From: CAUZIZ01 sp965218775
GTDB taxonomy: Bacteria > Acidobacteriota > UBA6911 > RPQK01 > JAJDTT01
DNA: 64,000 nt
Assembly: GCA_965218775.1 (NCBI GenBank)
Contig: CBDCLS010000003.1
Coordinates: 930,001 to 994,000, forward strand
Direction: 5' to 3'
Positions 8,357 to 16,169 of the stretch are shown piece after piece; the stretch's first letter is position 1; each line of letters starts with the position of its first letter. The position numbers were made by a program, and so were the translations under genes. The notes under the pieces are model-generated. The model was not told the origin of the DNA. It saw nothing but the letters and a program-made list of their open reading frames with translations, and did no database searches.

Positions 8357-9853
8357 TCAAAAGAGATAGAAGAGCCGAAGATCGAAGGCCGAGTCGGTCA
8401 CGGGACCTAGAGTCCTATAGACGCTGTGGAGTCTCACGGCTCCCAGCCTGATCTCCAGGCCGGCTATCCAGTCCCATTGTCTGCGATGGCGCTCGGCGGC
8501 TTCGACCACCAGACCACGGCCGAAAACCAGCTTCGTCGCGGCGTCAATGGGATAGAAGCCGAGTATGGCGCTGGAAAAATAGATTTCCGACTCGATACAG
8601 TGAATCATCTCTCCCAACAAAATCAGGTCGGGGAGGAACTTTGAACGATTGAAGAAAGCATACCTCCCCCCGACGAATCCTGCTGGGTGCGCAGCCAAAG
8701 TAGTGACACCGGCGCTGAATCCTCTTTCGGTGGAGCCGAAACGCTCTCCCTCAACAGACCCGACCAAGCTGCTCGCGGGCGGGGGCAGCAGCAGCTGGGC
8801 AGGGTTCCCGTTCGACCTGCCGAACAAGCGTTTTGGCCAGGCGACCCGCTCCTGGAAAACCTCCCGGAGGGCCTCTCCATCTGGCCCCAGGTGTCCCAAT
8901 TGTGACTCCAGCTTACTGACCGCTACCAGCCGATAAGTCAGTGTGTCGACTTGGGTGCTGCTCCCGTTGCCTCCGCTGCTATCACTCTGGCCCATCGGCT
9001 GAAGGACGATGGAGGTTCCCTCTTCTCGCGAGTCCATATAGGAAGGGTCGTGGCCAGGCCAGGTCAGACCACGATCGCGTATACCCCAGATCAGTTTGTA
9101 TCTGGATTCGGCATCGATGCCAGATGTAAAAACTCCGTCTTGGTTGACGTCGAGGGACGAGGCGTGCGCGCCCAGTTCGACCAGGAATCGAAGGGGGATG
9201 GAGAGCTCTCCACCTGCAGAGACCCTGTGGCTGTGATCTGGGATGTGGTCTCCGTGGACACTGCTGATGATGGCCGCAATCCTGTCTCCATTTCGCAGCT
9301 GGGCGCAGCTGTCGGCATGGCGACCCTCGCTGGAAGATCGCAGCAACAGCCTGATGTACTCCAGATCATTCGGATGGGAAGCGTCGACCCAGAAGGGGAA
9401 AAGGCCACCCCGGACCCGATAGTCGTTCTGCACATAGTACATCCAATACTCGAGGACGACGAGTTCTGAACTGCCTTGCCTTAGGGAAAACGCCCGGTAG
9501 TGCAACTTCGCCAACCTCTCCTTTTCAGGCAGCGACATGGAGCGGTAGAGTTGGGTGCGGGTTTCTGTTGTCCCCAGTTGTCGCAGATCTATAGAACCGT
9601 TGCGAGATGAAGGTCCAACAGCACCATTTTCGAGAGGAAACAACGGGCTGCTGGGAAAGAACTCCTCGTGAGCATGGAAGACCAGGGTGGGTGCAAACTT
9701 CTCGGCCAGGAGTGTTTGATGTCGTGGGCAAAGGGAGGCAGTTGCAGCCTCTGAGTAGGCTGCAATTGGGGGGTCTGCAGATCCTGTCCGAGCGAGACCT
9801 ACCCGGAAGATGCACGGCGCAATCAGGAGCAGAACAACTGCGATCGGGACCAT
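8357..9853 (-). CDS. Predicted envelope protein with a Vps62-like segment
   Basis: 498 residues from the chosen ATG at 9853, which begins a signal peptide (MVPIAVVLLLIAPCIFRVG). The open frame continues upstream to 10156, but that part covers the divergent promoter and overlaps the gene at 10029, so it is not coding. The segment LLAEKFAPTLVFHAHEEFFP near residues 48-67 followed by SSP and a later VLEYWMYYVQND match the opening of Vps62/DUF946-type proteins. The C-terminus (DLRLFYLF, ending in Phe, with alternating aromatic strands before it) looks like the final strand of an outer-membrane barrel; that is inference. It precedes the exported protein gene 6440-8335 by 21 bases. Function unknown. 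Confidence 0.6.
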   Translation of the reverse strand: MVPIAVVLLLIAPCIFRVGLARTGSADPPIAAYSEAATASLCPRHQTLLAEKFAPTLVFHAHEEFFPSSPLFPLENGAVGPSSRNGSIDLRQLGTTETRTQLYRSMSLPEKERLAKLHYRAFSLRQGSSELVVLEYWMYYVQNDYRVRGGLFPFWVDASHPNDLEYIRLLLRSSSEGRHADSCAQLRNGDRIAAIISSVHGDHIPDHSHRVSAGGELSIPLRFLVELGAHASSLDVNQDGVFTSGIDAESRYKLIWGIRDRGLTWPGHDPSYMDSREEGTSIVLQPMGQSDSSGGNGSSTQVDTLTYRLVAVSKLESQLGHLGPDGEALREVFQERVAWPKRLFGRSNGNPAQLLLPPPASSLVGSVEGERFGSTERGFSAGVTTLAAHPAGFVGGRYAFFNRSKFLPDLILLGEMIHCIESEIYFSSAILGFYPIDAATKLVFGRGLVVEAAERHRRQWDWIAGLEIRLGAVRLHSVYRTLGPVTDSAFDLRLFYLF

Positions 9854-10028
9854 CGTCTTGCATCTCAGATTCGTTCTGGGGAGTGGCGCCACCTGGTGCA
9901 GTATATGATTTTGCGAGAGAAAAACAGAGAATAGTGGAGGAGAATCTGGGTCCGAAGCTAAAAAAAGCAGCTTGAAAACTGTAAGCTGTAACTTGCAACT
10001 CATAACGTAACCTCGAGGAGTAAGCACG

Positions 10029-11612
10029 ATGAACCAACTAAGTTTACGAGCCATTTTGATTGTGGTCCTACTGGTGTCAGCGGGAAAGCTGAACGCCGGC
10101 GCGGCCGACGCGGGTCGCGGCCTCACCCATATCGGCACCCAGAAGCAGCTCTTCATCGATGACTACATCGTCGAGCGGACAAGCCACATCAAGCGGGTAC
10201 TGAATCGTGGGGTCAAGGCTCCTAACAATCCTGTCGTCAGCGAGGATCGGCCCTGGGAGACCAACTATCTCCGCTGCAACAATGTCCTCTACGACGACAA
10301 GGATGGTCTCTTCAAGATGTGGTACAGCGCCACCGATGAGTTCAAGCCCAAGAAGGATGGGGGAGCGGGGTACCGAACAGACTGGACCTTGGAGGGGGAT
10401 AGTTTTAAGAGAGTGAAGGTTCCAGATCCATACGACTACTACGGTGATCCCAACGGGGACGGCTCAAAGCTTTGCCTGGCAACTTCCAAGGATGGTGTGA
10501 ACTGGGAGAAGCCCAACCTCGGTAAGGTGGAATATAAGGGATCCCGCGACAACAACATTCTGCCTCCTGGATCACGTATTCCTACCTTGTTGGACCCCAA
10601 CGAGACCGATCCCTCGCGTCGTTACAAGGCTGTAGCCGCCGGTTATAAGTTCACTGCCTACCACTACGGCCAGATCAATGTCTTCTACTCCGCCGACGGC
10701 TTCCAGTGGCGGCCGGCACCTGAAAAGAGGGAGATGGACATCGCCAACAAGAAGGGACGATGGGGCCCCAACAAATTCATGGGATGGGATCCAATCAGAG
10801 GGGTCTATGCCACCCACATCGAGAGCTGCCTACACCGGCGCTGCCCCCTGGGAAAGCGCGTGACTGGACGATCCGAAAGTCCCGACATGATTCACTGGAG
10901 TGAGGTGGAGACCATCATGATTCCAGACGAGCGGGACACCCCCGGTACCGAATTCTACGCCTTCCCGGCCTTCGTCTACGAAGGGATCTACATCGGGATA
11001 CCCTGGATCTTCGAGACGACCGAGAGCCTTCACTTTCCCCAGTTCGCCTTTAGCCGAGACGGTATCAACTACCAGCGGCCATTCCGGCAGCCTCTCACCA
11101 ACCTGGGTGACCATGGCGATTTCGACGAGACGACACACTACGCAAACGATCCCTTCTACCTCGATGGGAAAATCTGGATGTTCTACTCGGGTGGCAATTG
11201 GCGGGGACCGGAACCTCTCTACGAGGTCGGGGATAGAGCCGTCTTCTCGATAGGTCTGGCCACCTTGCCGGAGGACGGGTTCGTCTCGCTCACGGCCGGC
11301 AAGCTGATGCCGGGGAAAGTGCTGACCCGTGTGCTGAGTTTCGAGGGCAAGCACCTCTATTTGAACATGATCGCGGCCAAGCACAACTGGGGAGCGGGAC
11401 CTGCCCAGGTCAAGGTGGAGGTCTTGAACTCCGCGCACGCGCCGATCCCAGGTTTCACGCTGGAAGAGGCTGACAATATGGCATCTTCCGGGAAGCACCG
11501 GGTCAGCTGGAGGGGGAAGAGCGATGTGAGCAGCCTGGCCGGAAAGCCGGTCCAGCTTCGCTTCACGGTGCGGAATGCCAAGCTCAACTCGTTTCAGTTC
11601 CGCGACGAGTGA
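10029..11612 (+). CDS. Exported five-bladed-propeller (GH32/43-like) family protein, member 1
   Basis: 527 residues with a signal peptide (ILIVVLLVSAGKLNAGAA) and a GAGGAG ribosome binding site. The mature N-terminus reads IGTQKQLFIDDYIVER, then an EDRPWE motif near residue 75, GLFKMWYSA, and GVNWEKPNLGKVEYKGSRDN near residue 158. These recurring blade motifs match the arabinanase/levansucrase-like five-bladed fold. The C-terminal 75 residues (PIPGFTLEEAD, VSWRGKSDVSSLAGKPVQLR, NAKLNSFQF) form a separate beta domain shared with five other proteins in this window. Catalytic residues were not assigned, so glycosidase activity is an inference. It is followed by three hairpins and a sodium/solute symporter gene that may import the product. 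Confidence 0.8.
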   Translation: MNQLSLRAILIVVLLVSAGKLNAGAADAGRGLTHIGTQKQLFIDDYIVERTSHIKRVLNRGVKAPNNPVVSEDRPWETNYLRCNNVLYDDKDGLFKMWYSATDEFKPKKDGGAGYRTDWTLEGDSFKRVKVPDPYDYYGDPNGDGSKLCLATSKDGVNWEKPNLGKVEYKGSRDNNILPPGSRIPTLLDPNETDPSRRYKAVAAGYKFTAYHYGQINVFYSADGFQWRPAPEKREMDIANKKGRWGPNKFMGWDPIRGVYATHIESCLHRRCPLGKRVTGRSESPDMIHWSEVETIMIPDERDTPGTEFYAFPAFVYEGIYIGIPWIFETTESLHFPQFAFSRDGINYQRPFRQPLTNLGDHGDFDETTHYANDPFYLDGKIWMFYSGGNWRGPEPLYEVGDRAVFSIGLATLPEDGFVSLTAGKLMPGKVLTRVLSFEGKHLYLNMIAAKHNWGAGPAQVKVEVLNSAHAPIPGFTLEEADNMASSGKHRVSWRGKSDVSSLAGKPVQLRFTVRNAKLNSFQFRDE

Positions 11613-11645
11613 GGTGTTTCAACAAAGATCGATAGCAGCAAGAGT

Positions 11646-11718
11646 AGAGCCGGTCTCCGGGCCGGCTCTTGTTCGGGCCGCCTGAGCGGCCTTGACCCCT
11701 ATCCCCCAGAGGGATAGG
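11646..11718 (+). terminator. Three stacked hairpins after family member 1
   Basis: Hairpin 1 at 11646-11669 has an 8-bp perfect stem (AGAGCCGG/CCGGCTCT) followed by TTGTT. Hairpin 2 at 11676-11691 has a 6-bp stem (GGCCGC/GCGGCC). Hairpin 3 at 11698-11718 has an 8-bp perfect stem (CCTATCCC/GGGATAGG). Only the first has a weak T tract. They could terminate, attenuate or process the transcript before the symporter gene, whose start is 30 bases further on. Confidence 0.5.
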
Positions 11719-11747
11719 ATTCCCGCCAGCCGGAGGGGAGATCGTTC

Positions 11748-13358
11748 ATGCAGCTCCATATTGCTGATCACATTGTCCTGGGCATTTATCTGGCAGCCAT
11801 GATGTTCCTGGGCTGGAGACTCGCCAGGGGACAGACTACCGACGAAGAGTATTTCCTGGGCGGCCGACGGCTACCCTGGTTTGCGGTCGGGGTCAGCATC
11901 ATTGCCTCGCTCCTCTCCAGCATCACCTATCTGGCGTCGCCGGGGATCGTTTGGCGCTTTGGCTTCGGAGTGTTCTGGAGCAGCCTGATCGTCATCCCCA
12001 TCGACATGATCTTGATTCTGTGTTTCGCCATCCCATTTTTCGTTCGCTTCAAATTTACGACTGCCTATGAGTACCTGGAACACCGGTTCGACCTTCCGGT
12101 GAGGCTGCTGGGCGCCACCCTGTTCCTCTTCTGGGTCACGATTCTCATGGGCGTGATCGTGCTGGTCTCTTCGCGTGCTCTTGCGGTGGCCACAGGCCTG
12201 CCTCTGATTGTCATTATTGGTTCCATCGGCGCGGTCGCCACGATCTACACGATGATGGGAGGTATCCGGGCCGTGGTCTGGACCGATGTGATTCAGGCGG
12301 CCCTCTTGTTCGGTGGCGGGCTCTTCGTTATTTGCTATGTGGCCTGGGTCACCGGGTCAGGTCCTCTGGCGTGGATCAGGGAGGTGAGCTCCCGGGATAA
12401 CGAGGGCTTCGTCTTTGCCTCGGCGGATCCTACGATTCCGGCGACGATCGTAACCCTCACGCTCTCGGCCGTGGTTTGGAATCTGGTGGCTCACGTTGCC
12501 AACCAGACGACACTGCAGCGATATTTCAGCACGGTTGACATCAGGGCCGCCAAGCGCAGCTTCGTCACCAACATCGGAGTCAGTCTCATCCTGACCATCG
12601 TCCTCGCCATGGTGGGTGCCTCACTGGTCTACTATTTTACGCAGGGTCCTGAGTCTCTGCCTGACCACATCGATCTGGCCAGCGGCAAAGACCGGGATAG
12701 CATCTTCCCCTTCTTCGTAGCGTCCCGCATTCCTCCGGGTCTGGCCGGAGCCATTTTCGCCGCCCTCCTGGCAGCAGCTATGTCCTCCATCGATTCCGGC
12801 GTCAACGCCTTCGCCACCATCGCGACCGTGGATTTTGGTCGTCTCAGCAAGAAGCCACCCAGAGAGAACAACGTGCGTCGAGCTCGAATCGTCACCCTGG
12901 TGGTGGGCTTCGTGGTCACGGTCGCAGCCTACAATCTGGACTCCTTCACCGGGATGGACGATATTCTCACGATTTTGCCCAAGACCTTCAACTCATTAGT
13001 GGGTGCTCTGGGGGGAATTTTCCTGGCGGGGATGTTGATTCCGCGGGCGAGCGCCAAAGCCATTTGGCCTGCGACGATCATTGGATTGGTCGTGGCCCTT
13101 GGGGTTGCCTACTCCAAGAATCTGATGCAGGCCCTGGACCCCTCCACGCATGAGACACTGGGTGCGTTGTTGGGAGAGGACTTCGTCCAGCGCTTGGTCT
13201 CGAATGGGATCGGCTTCACCTGGATCATGTTCAGCTCGGCCATCGCCAGCATAGGGTCGGCCTGGCTCTTCAGCTTTGTCTTCCCAAACCGCGATCTGGA
13301 TCGGATTAAGGGTCTAACCTGGGCCACACGCCACGAACCCACACCGTTTTCGAAGTAG
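11748..13358 (+). CDS. Sodium:solute symporter family (SSS) permease
   Basis: 536-residue integral membrane protein with about 13 hydrophobic segments. The family signature region GGIRAVVWTDVIQAALLFGG lies near residues 173-192. An early DEEYFLGGRRLPW segment (about residues 32-44) and SSIDSGVNAFATI near residue 348 are typical of SglT/PutP/NIS-type transporters that couple sodium entry to uptake of sugars, organic acids or amino acids. The ATG has GGAGGGGAG upstream. Its place between a secreted propeller protein and an exported aldo/keto reductase suggests uptake of a carbohydrate-derived product, but the substrate cannot be read from the sequence. Confidence 0.92.
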   Translation: MQLHIADHIVLGIYLAAMMFLGWRLARGQTTDEEYFLGGRRLPWFAVGVSIIASLLSSITYLASPGIVWRFGFGVFWSSLIVIPIDMILILCFAIPFFVRFKFTTAYEYLEHRFDLPVRLLGATLFLFWVTILMGVIVLVSSRALAVATGLPLIVIIGSIGAVATIYTMMGGIRAVVWTDVIQAALLFGGGLFVICYVAWVTGSGPLAWIREVSSRDNEGFVFASADPTIPATIVTLTLSAVVWNLVAHVANQTTLQRYFSTVDIRAAKRSFVTNIGVSLILTIVLAMVGASLVYYFTQGPESLPDHIDLASGKDRDSIFPFFVASRIPPGLAGAIFAALLAAAMSSIDSGVNAFATIATVDFGRLSKKPPRENNVRRARIVTLVVGFVVTVAAYNLDSFTGMDDILTILPKTFNSLVGALGGIFLAGMLIPRASAKAIWPATIIGLVVALGVAYSKNLMQALDPSTHETLGALLGEDFVQRLVSNGIGFTWIMFSSAIASIGSAWLFSFVFPNRDLDRIKGLTWATRHEPTPFSK

Positions 13359-13382
13359 GGTTCGCCTCGACGAGGTAACATT

Positions 13383-14519
13383 ATGAACACTCGCTTACGA
13401 CTCCCGAAGCAAACATCCTCTCGCGATCGCAGGACTTTCCTCAAGACTCTGGGGCTCGGCGCCGGCACGGCCTTTCTGGGTAGTGGTGCGGCCTGTGAGC
13501 GGAGTCCTTCGGCACCAGAGACAGCCGAGCCGCCGTCACATCTGGTCAAGCTTGGGAATACCAACCTCTATGTTTCCAGAATGTGCCAAGGTACCGCCTT
13601 TCGCACCCATCTTTCCCGGAAAGAGGACGACGCCGAAGCAGTCAAGCTGTTGCGTCACTGTATGGATATCGGCGTCAACTTCTTCAACTCTGCGGAGGCC
13701 TATGGATGGGGTGGTGCAGAGATCACGCTGGGAAAAGCCATCTCGGGACGCCGAGACGAGGTGATTCTGGCAACCAAGGCCTATCAAGGCTCCGAAGGCA
13801 AGAGATCATCCTTTACCAGACAGAACCTGATGACCAAGGCTGAAGGGAGCCTGGAAAGACTGGGGACCGATTATATCGATCTCTACCTGCTGCACGGCTC
13901 CGACCTGAAGACGCCTTCCTATGGTAAGGAGATCCCGCCGCCAGACACCCCAACCCGGGAGCACATGGAGGAGTTATCCGACGCCATGGATGCGTTGGTC
14001 AAGTCTGGGAAAATCCGCCACTGGGGTGTCTCCAATCATCTTCCCAGACAGGTCGCCGAATTGGTGGAATCCGGGAAGCGAGCCGGCAAGGCGCCGTTGG
14101 TGGCATTGGAGGACTACTACACCATCATGGGCGCGGATCGTCGTGATCTGATGATAAAAGGCCTATTCCCGATTATCCGAAAGGAGAACCTCGGACTCCT
14201 GGCCTTCAGCCCCCTGGGAGGCGGAAACCTGGTCCCGGGTCGAGAACCAGAGGAGGGGTCTCCCCTTCTGGACGTGATTGCGGCCCTCGATGAGGTTGCC
14301 AAGGAGTTGGGGGTGACCCGTCCTCAGGTTTGCGTAGCCTGGGTAGCAGCTCACCCAGAGGTAACGAGCGTCCTGGCCGGTGGAGAAAAACCAGAGCACG
14401 TCGAGGAAAATCTCAAGGGAACCACGCTGGTTCTCCCCGATGAAGCGATGCAGAAGCTAAACTCTGCGGCGGATACCTACACGGCCAAGCTAGCGGAACT
14501 GAAAGCAGAGAAAGCCTGA
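13383..14519 (+). CDS. Tat-exported aldo/keto reductase
   Basis: 378 residues. The N-terminus carries a twin-arginine motif (DRRTFLKTLGLGAGTAF, residues 17-33) followed by GSGAACERS, possibly a lipoprotein cysteine. The rest is a complete aldo/keto reductase barrel: LVKLGNTNLYVSRMC, the lysine in ILATKAYQG, the histidine in LYLLHGSD, and GVSNH. The catalytic aspartate position is unusual: NFFNSAEAYG has Asn where most relatives have Asp (usually D-T-A-x-x-Y), while the catalytic Tyr is kept. Folded export with bound cofactor fits the Tat route. Start ATG with GAGG 8 bases upstream; 24 bases follow the symporter stop, so probably the same operon. Confidence 0.88.
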   Translation: MNTRLRLPKQTSSRDRRTFLKTLGLGAGTAFLGSGAACERSPSAPETAEPPSHLVKLGNTNLYVSRMCQGTAFRTHLSRKEDDAEAVKLLRHCMDIGVNFFNSAEAYGWGGAEITLGKAISGRRDEVILATKAYQGSEGKRSSFTRQNLMTKAEGSLERLGTDYIDLYLLHGSDLKTPSYGKEIPPPDTPTREHMEELSDAMDALVKSGKIRHWGVSNHLPRQVAELVESGKRAGKAPLVALEDYYTIMGADRRDLMIKGLFPIIRKENLGLLAFSPLGGGNLVPGREPEEGSPLLDVIAALDEVAKELGVTRPQVCVAWVAAHPEVTSVLAGGEKPEHVEENLKGTTLVLPDEAMQKLNSAADTYTAKLAELKAEKA

Positions 14520-14565
14520 TCCAGCCTCGCCGGATCATTCAGGTAGAAACTCGGTCGGGCTGTGG

Positions 14566-14585
14566 CACGGGCATCCCTGCCCGTG
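14566..14585. terminator. Short hairpin after the aldo/keto reductase gene
   Basis: A perfect 8-bp stem (CACGGGCA/TGCCCGTG) with a 4-base loop, 47 bases after the stop codon. No T-run follows, so a rho-independent terminator is only possible. Confidence 0.4.
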
Positions 14586-14629
14586 ATTCCCGGTGCGTCG
14601 ACCCAGGTATGTGTTCAGCGTCCTACTTG

Positions 14630-14808
14630 CCCTACTTGTCCTTGCCCTCGCCCTTTCCCACAAACTTGCCTTTGCCTTTGCCTTTGCCTTCTCCTTTCGC
14701 CTCACCCTTCCTTGCCCTTCCTTGCTTGTAGAGAGGAAAAGAGCAAGGCGGAAGGCACAGGCTAAGGCAAGTTTGGGGGAAAGGGCGAGGGCAAGGGCAA
14801 GGGTTAGA
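14630..14808. repeat. Large imperfect palindrome rich in TTGCC/GGCAA
   Basis: Left arm about 14641-14676 reads CTTGCCCTCGCCCTTTCCCA followed by CAAACTTGCC and tandem TTTGCC units. The right arm about 14764-14795 is nearly its exact reverse complement (AAGGCAAGTTTGGGGGAAAG then GGCGAGGGCAAG). Inner stretches (CCCTTCCTTGCTT against GAGCAAGGCGGAAGG) also pair, so the whole 175-base region can fold into one long stem. It fills the spacer between two convergent genes and is strongly pyrimidine-rich on one half, purine-rich on the other. Confidence 0.8.
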
Positions 14809-14815
14809 GGCTGTC

Positions 14816-15970
14816 TTACATCCGCCACCGAACCACGCCCATGTGATAACGCTGGTGCATCGGAATGCGCTGGCAGTAGTACGCGGTCACAATCGTGCCG
14901 TTTGCCAGCTGAACGCTAGAGGGGTATCCACCGTCTAGACCCCCTGGCCTGGTGTTCGAACGACGAGCCGTCGTCCGAAAAAGGACTCGCGCACTCCCCC
15001 AGGTTTCGCCCTCATCCCGACTGATTCGGGCAAAAACCCCAAGCATACCGCGCAGCCGCACTCCGTAGGTAAGAAGGACGGAACCGTCTTGCAGTCTACG
15101 AAGATCGCCAGGAACCCCTCCCGGCAGTGTCGCTGCACCGCGGCGTTGCCAGGTGGATCCGGCATCCTCGGAGGCGAAGATCTCGGTGTGGCGCTCACGC
15201 AGAGTGCGGCTGGCCGCCAACAGGCGGCCGTCCCCCAGTGCGAGCAGCGTGGTCTCATTGAAGTTACGCTCCCCAATCGGTCGGGCGTCGCCCCAGCTAC
15301 GTCCATCATCATCGCTGAAGAATACCCAGGCAGTGTTGTGGTTGATGTGGTCGCCGGAGAAGGCGGCAACGGCATGACGTCCTCCCGGAAGCGCCGCGAT
15401 ATTCCCATAGCCGAAGACGTTGTCCACCCCGGACGGCATAGTAATGCTCTCCCGCTGGGTCCAGGTCTTGCCCCCGTCTGTCGAGCGACAAACCACCGGT
15501 TGCTGGCAACATCTGCGCCCCTCTTGCGAGGGTGCATTGGGAACGTATTCGCCGCTGCAAATAACAACAAGAGCCCCGCTAGAAGTCAGCCCCGCCGCCA
15601 GATCCTTGCGGTTGGTGCCCGGGTCATTCGGCGCCGGAACGCTCAGGAAAGACCAGGTTCGGCCTCCATCCCGGCTGATCCAACACTCGGCCGCCCCCTC
15701 ACAAAATCCGTGGCAGGGACTGCCGAAGATGGTGGCCACGATGGAGCCGTCAGGCATCAACGTCAGATTGGGCCAGGCACATTTGTTGTCGACGGCTACG
15801 TAGCGTTCCACCTCGTCCATATTGCGAAGACGTTCTAGATTCTCGGCTGACTCCGATCCCAGTGCCTGAGCCACGGCTCGCCGGCTGAATCCCGCTCCAG
15901 CCAGACCCATAACTGCCGAGGTCACAAGGCGACGGCGGCTGAACCTTTCAGAGACAACGATTGACTTCAT
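14816..15970 (-). CDS. Tat-exported sialidase-like BNR/Asp-box protein
   Basis: 384 residues from ATG 15970, chosen because GAGGAGG lies 8 bases upstream and a Tat signal follows at once (RFSRRRLVTSAVMGLAGAGF, residues 9-28). The upstream extension of the frame lies in repeat A1. Five Asp-box (BNR) motifs S-x-D-x-G-x-x-W are visible: SRDGGRTW, STDGGKTW, SDDDGRSW, SEDAGSTW and SRDEGETW, marking a six-bladed sialidase propeller. The family cleaves terminal sialic acids or related sugars from exported or host glycans. The catalytic Arg triad was not mapped, so a non-sialidase glycan role is possible. Confidence 0.83.
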   Translation of the reverse strand: MKSIVVSERFSRRRLVTSAVMGLAGAGFSRRAVAQALGSESAENLERLRNMDEVERYVAVDNKCAWPNLTLMPDGSIVATIFGSPCHGFCEGAAECWISRDGGRTWSFLSVPAPNDPGTNRKDLAAGLTSSGALVVICSGEYVPNAPSQEGRRCCQQPVVCRSTDGGKTWTQRESITMPSGVDNVFGYGNIAALPGGRHAVAAFSGDHINHNTAWVFFSDDDGRSWGDARPIGERNFNETTLLALGDGRLLAASRTLRERHTEIFASEDAGSTWQRRGAATLPGGVPGDLRRLQDGSVLLTYGVRLRGMLGVFARISRDEGETWGSARVLFRTTARRSNTRPGGLDGGYPSSVQLANGTIVTAYYCQRIPMHQRYHMGVVRWRM

Positions 15971-16000
15971 GCGTGGCCTCCTCAGCTGAGATGTAAGAAA

Positions 16001-16153
16001 ATCCCAAGATATAAGATACAAACAAATGCCAAATTCCAAGCACCAAACGTTGAGAGTACTTGGGAGTGTGGTTGGAGGCCCAGCTACTCCGGATCATTTG
16101 GAACTTGGTGCTTGTAACTTGGAGCTTGTTTGTATCTTGTATCTTGTACCTTG
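16001..16153. repeat. Intergenic inverted repeat family A, copy 1
   Basis: Left arm 16001-16047 (core AGATACAAACAAATGCCAAA) and right arm about 16096-16153 (core GAGCTTGTTTGTATCTTGTA) are reverse complements with a 48-base loop. The arm CAAATTCCAAGCACCAA is shared with both arms of the element at 32731-33180. It lies between the TPP enzyme and sialidase genes and contains no gene. Confidence 0.85.
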
Positions 16154-16169
16154 AAATCTGAGTGGTGGA

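Noticed and set aside
9965..10010. Text resembling family A arms (TGTAAGCTGTAACTTGCAAC)
   Set aside because: No pairing arm and little similarity to the core; likely chance.
9854..10156. N-terminal extension of the Vps62-like protein
   Set aside because: Would overlap the divergent gene and its promoter; the ATG at 9853 starts a proper signal peptide.
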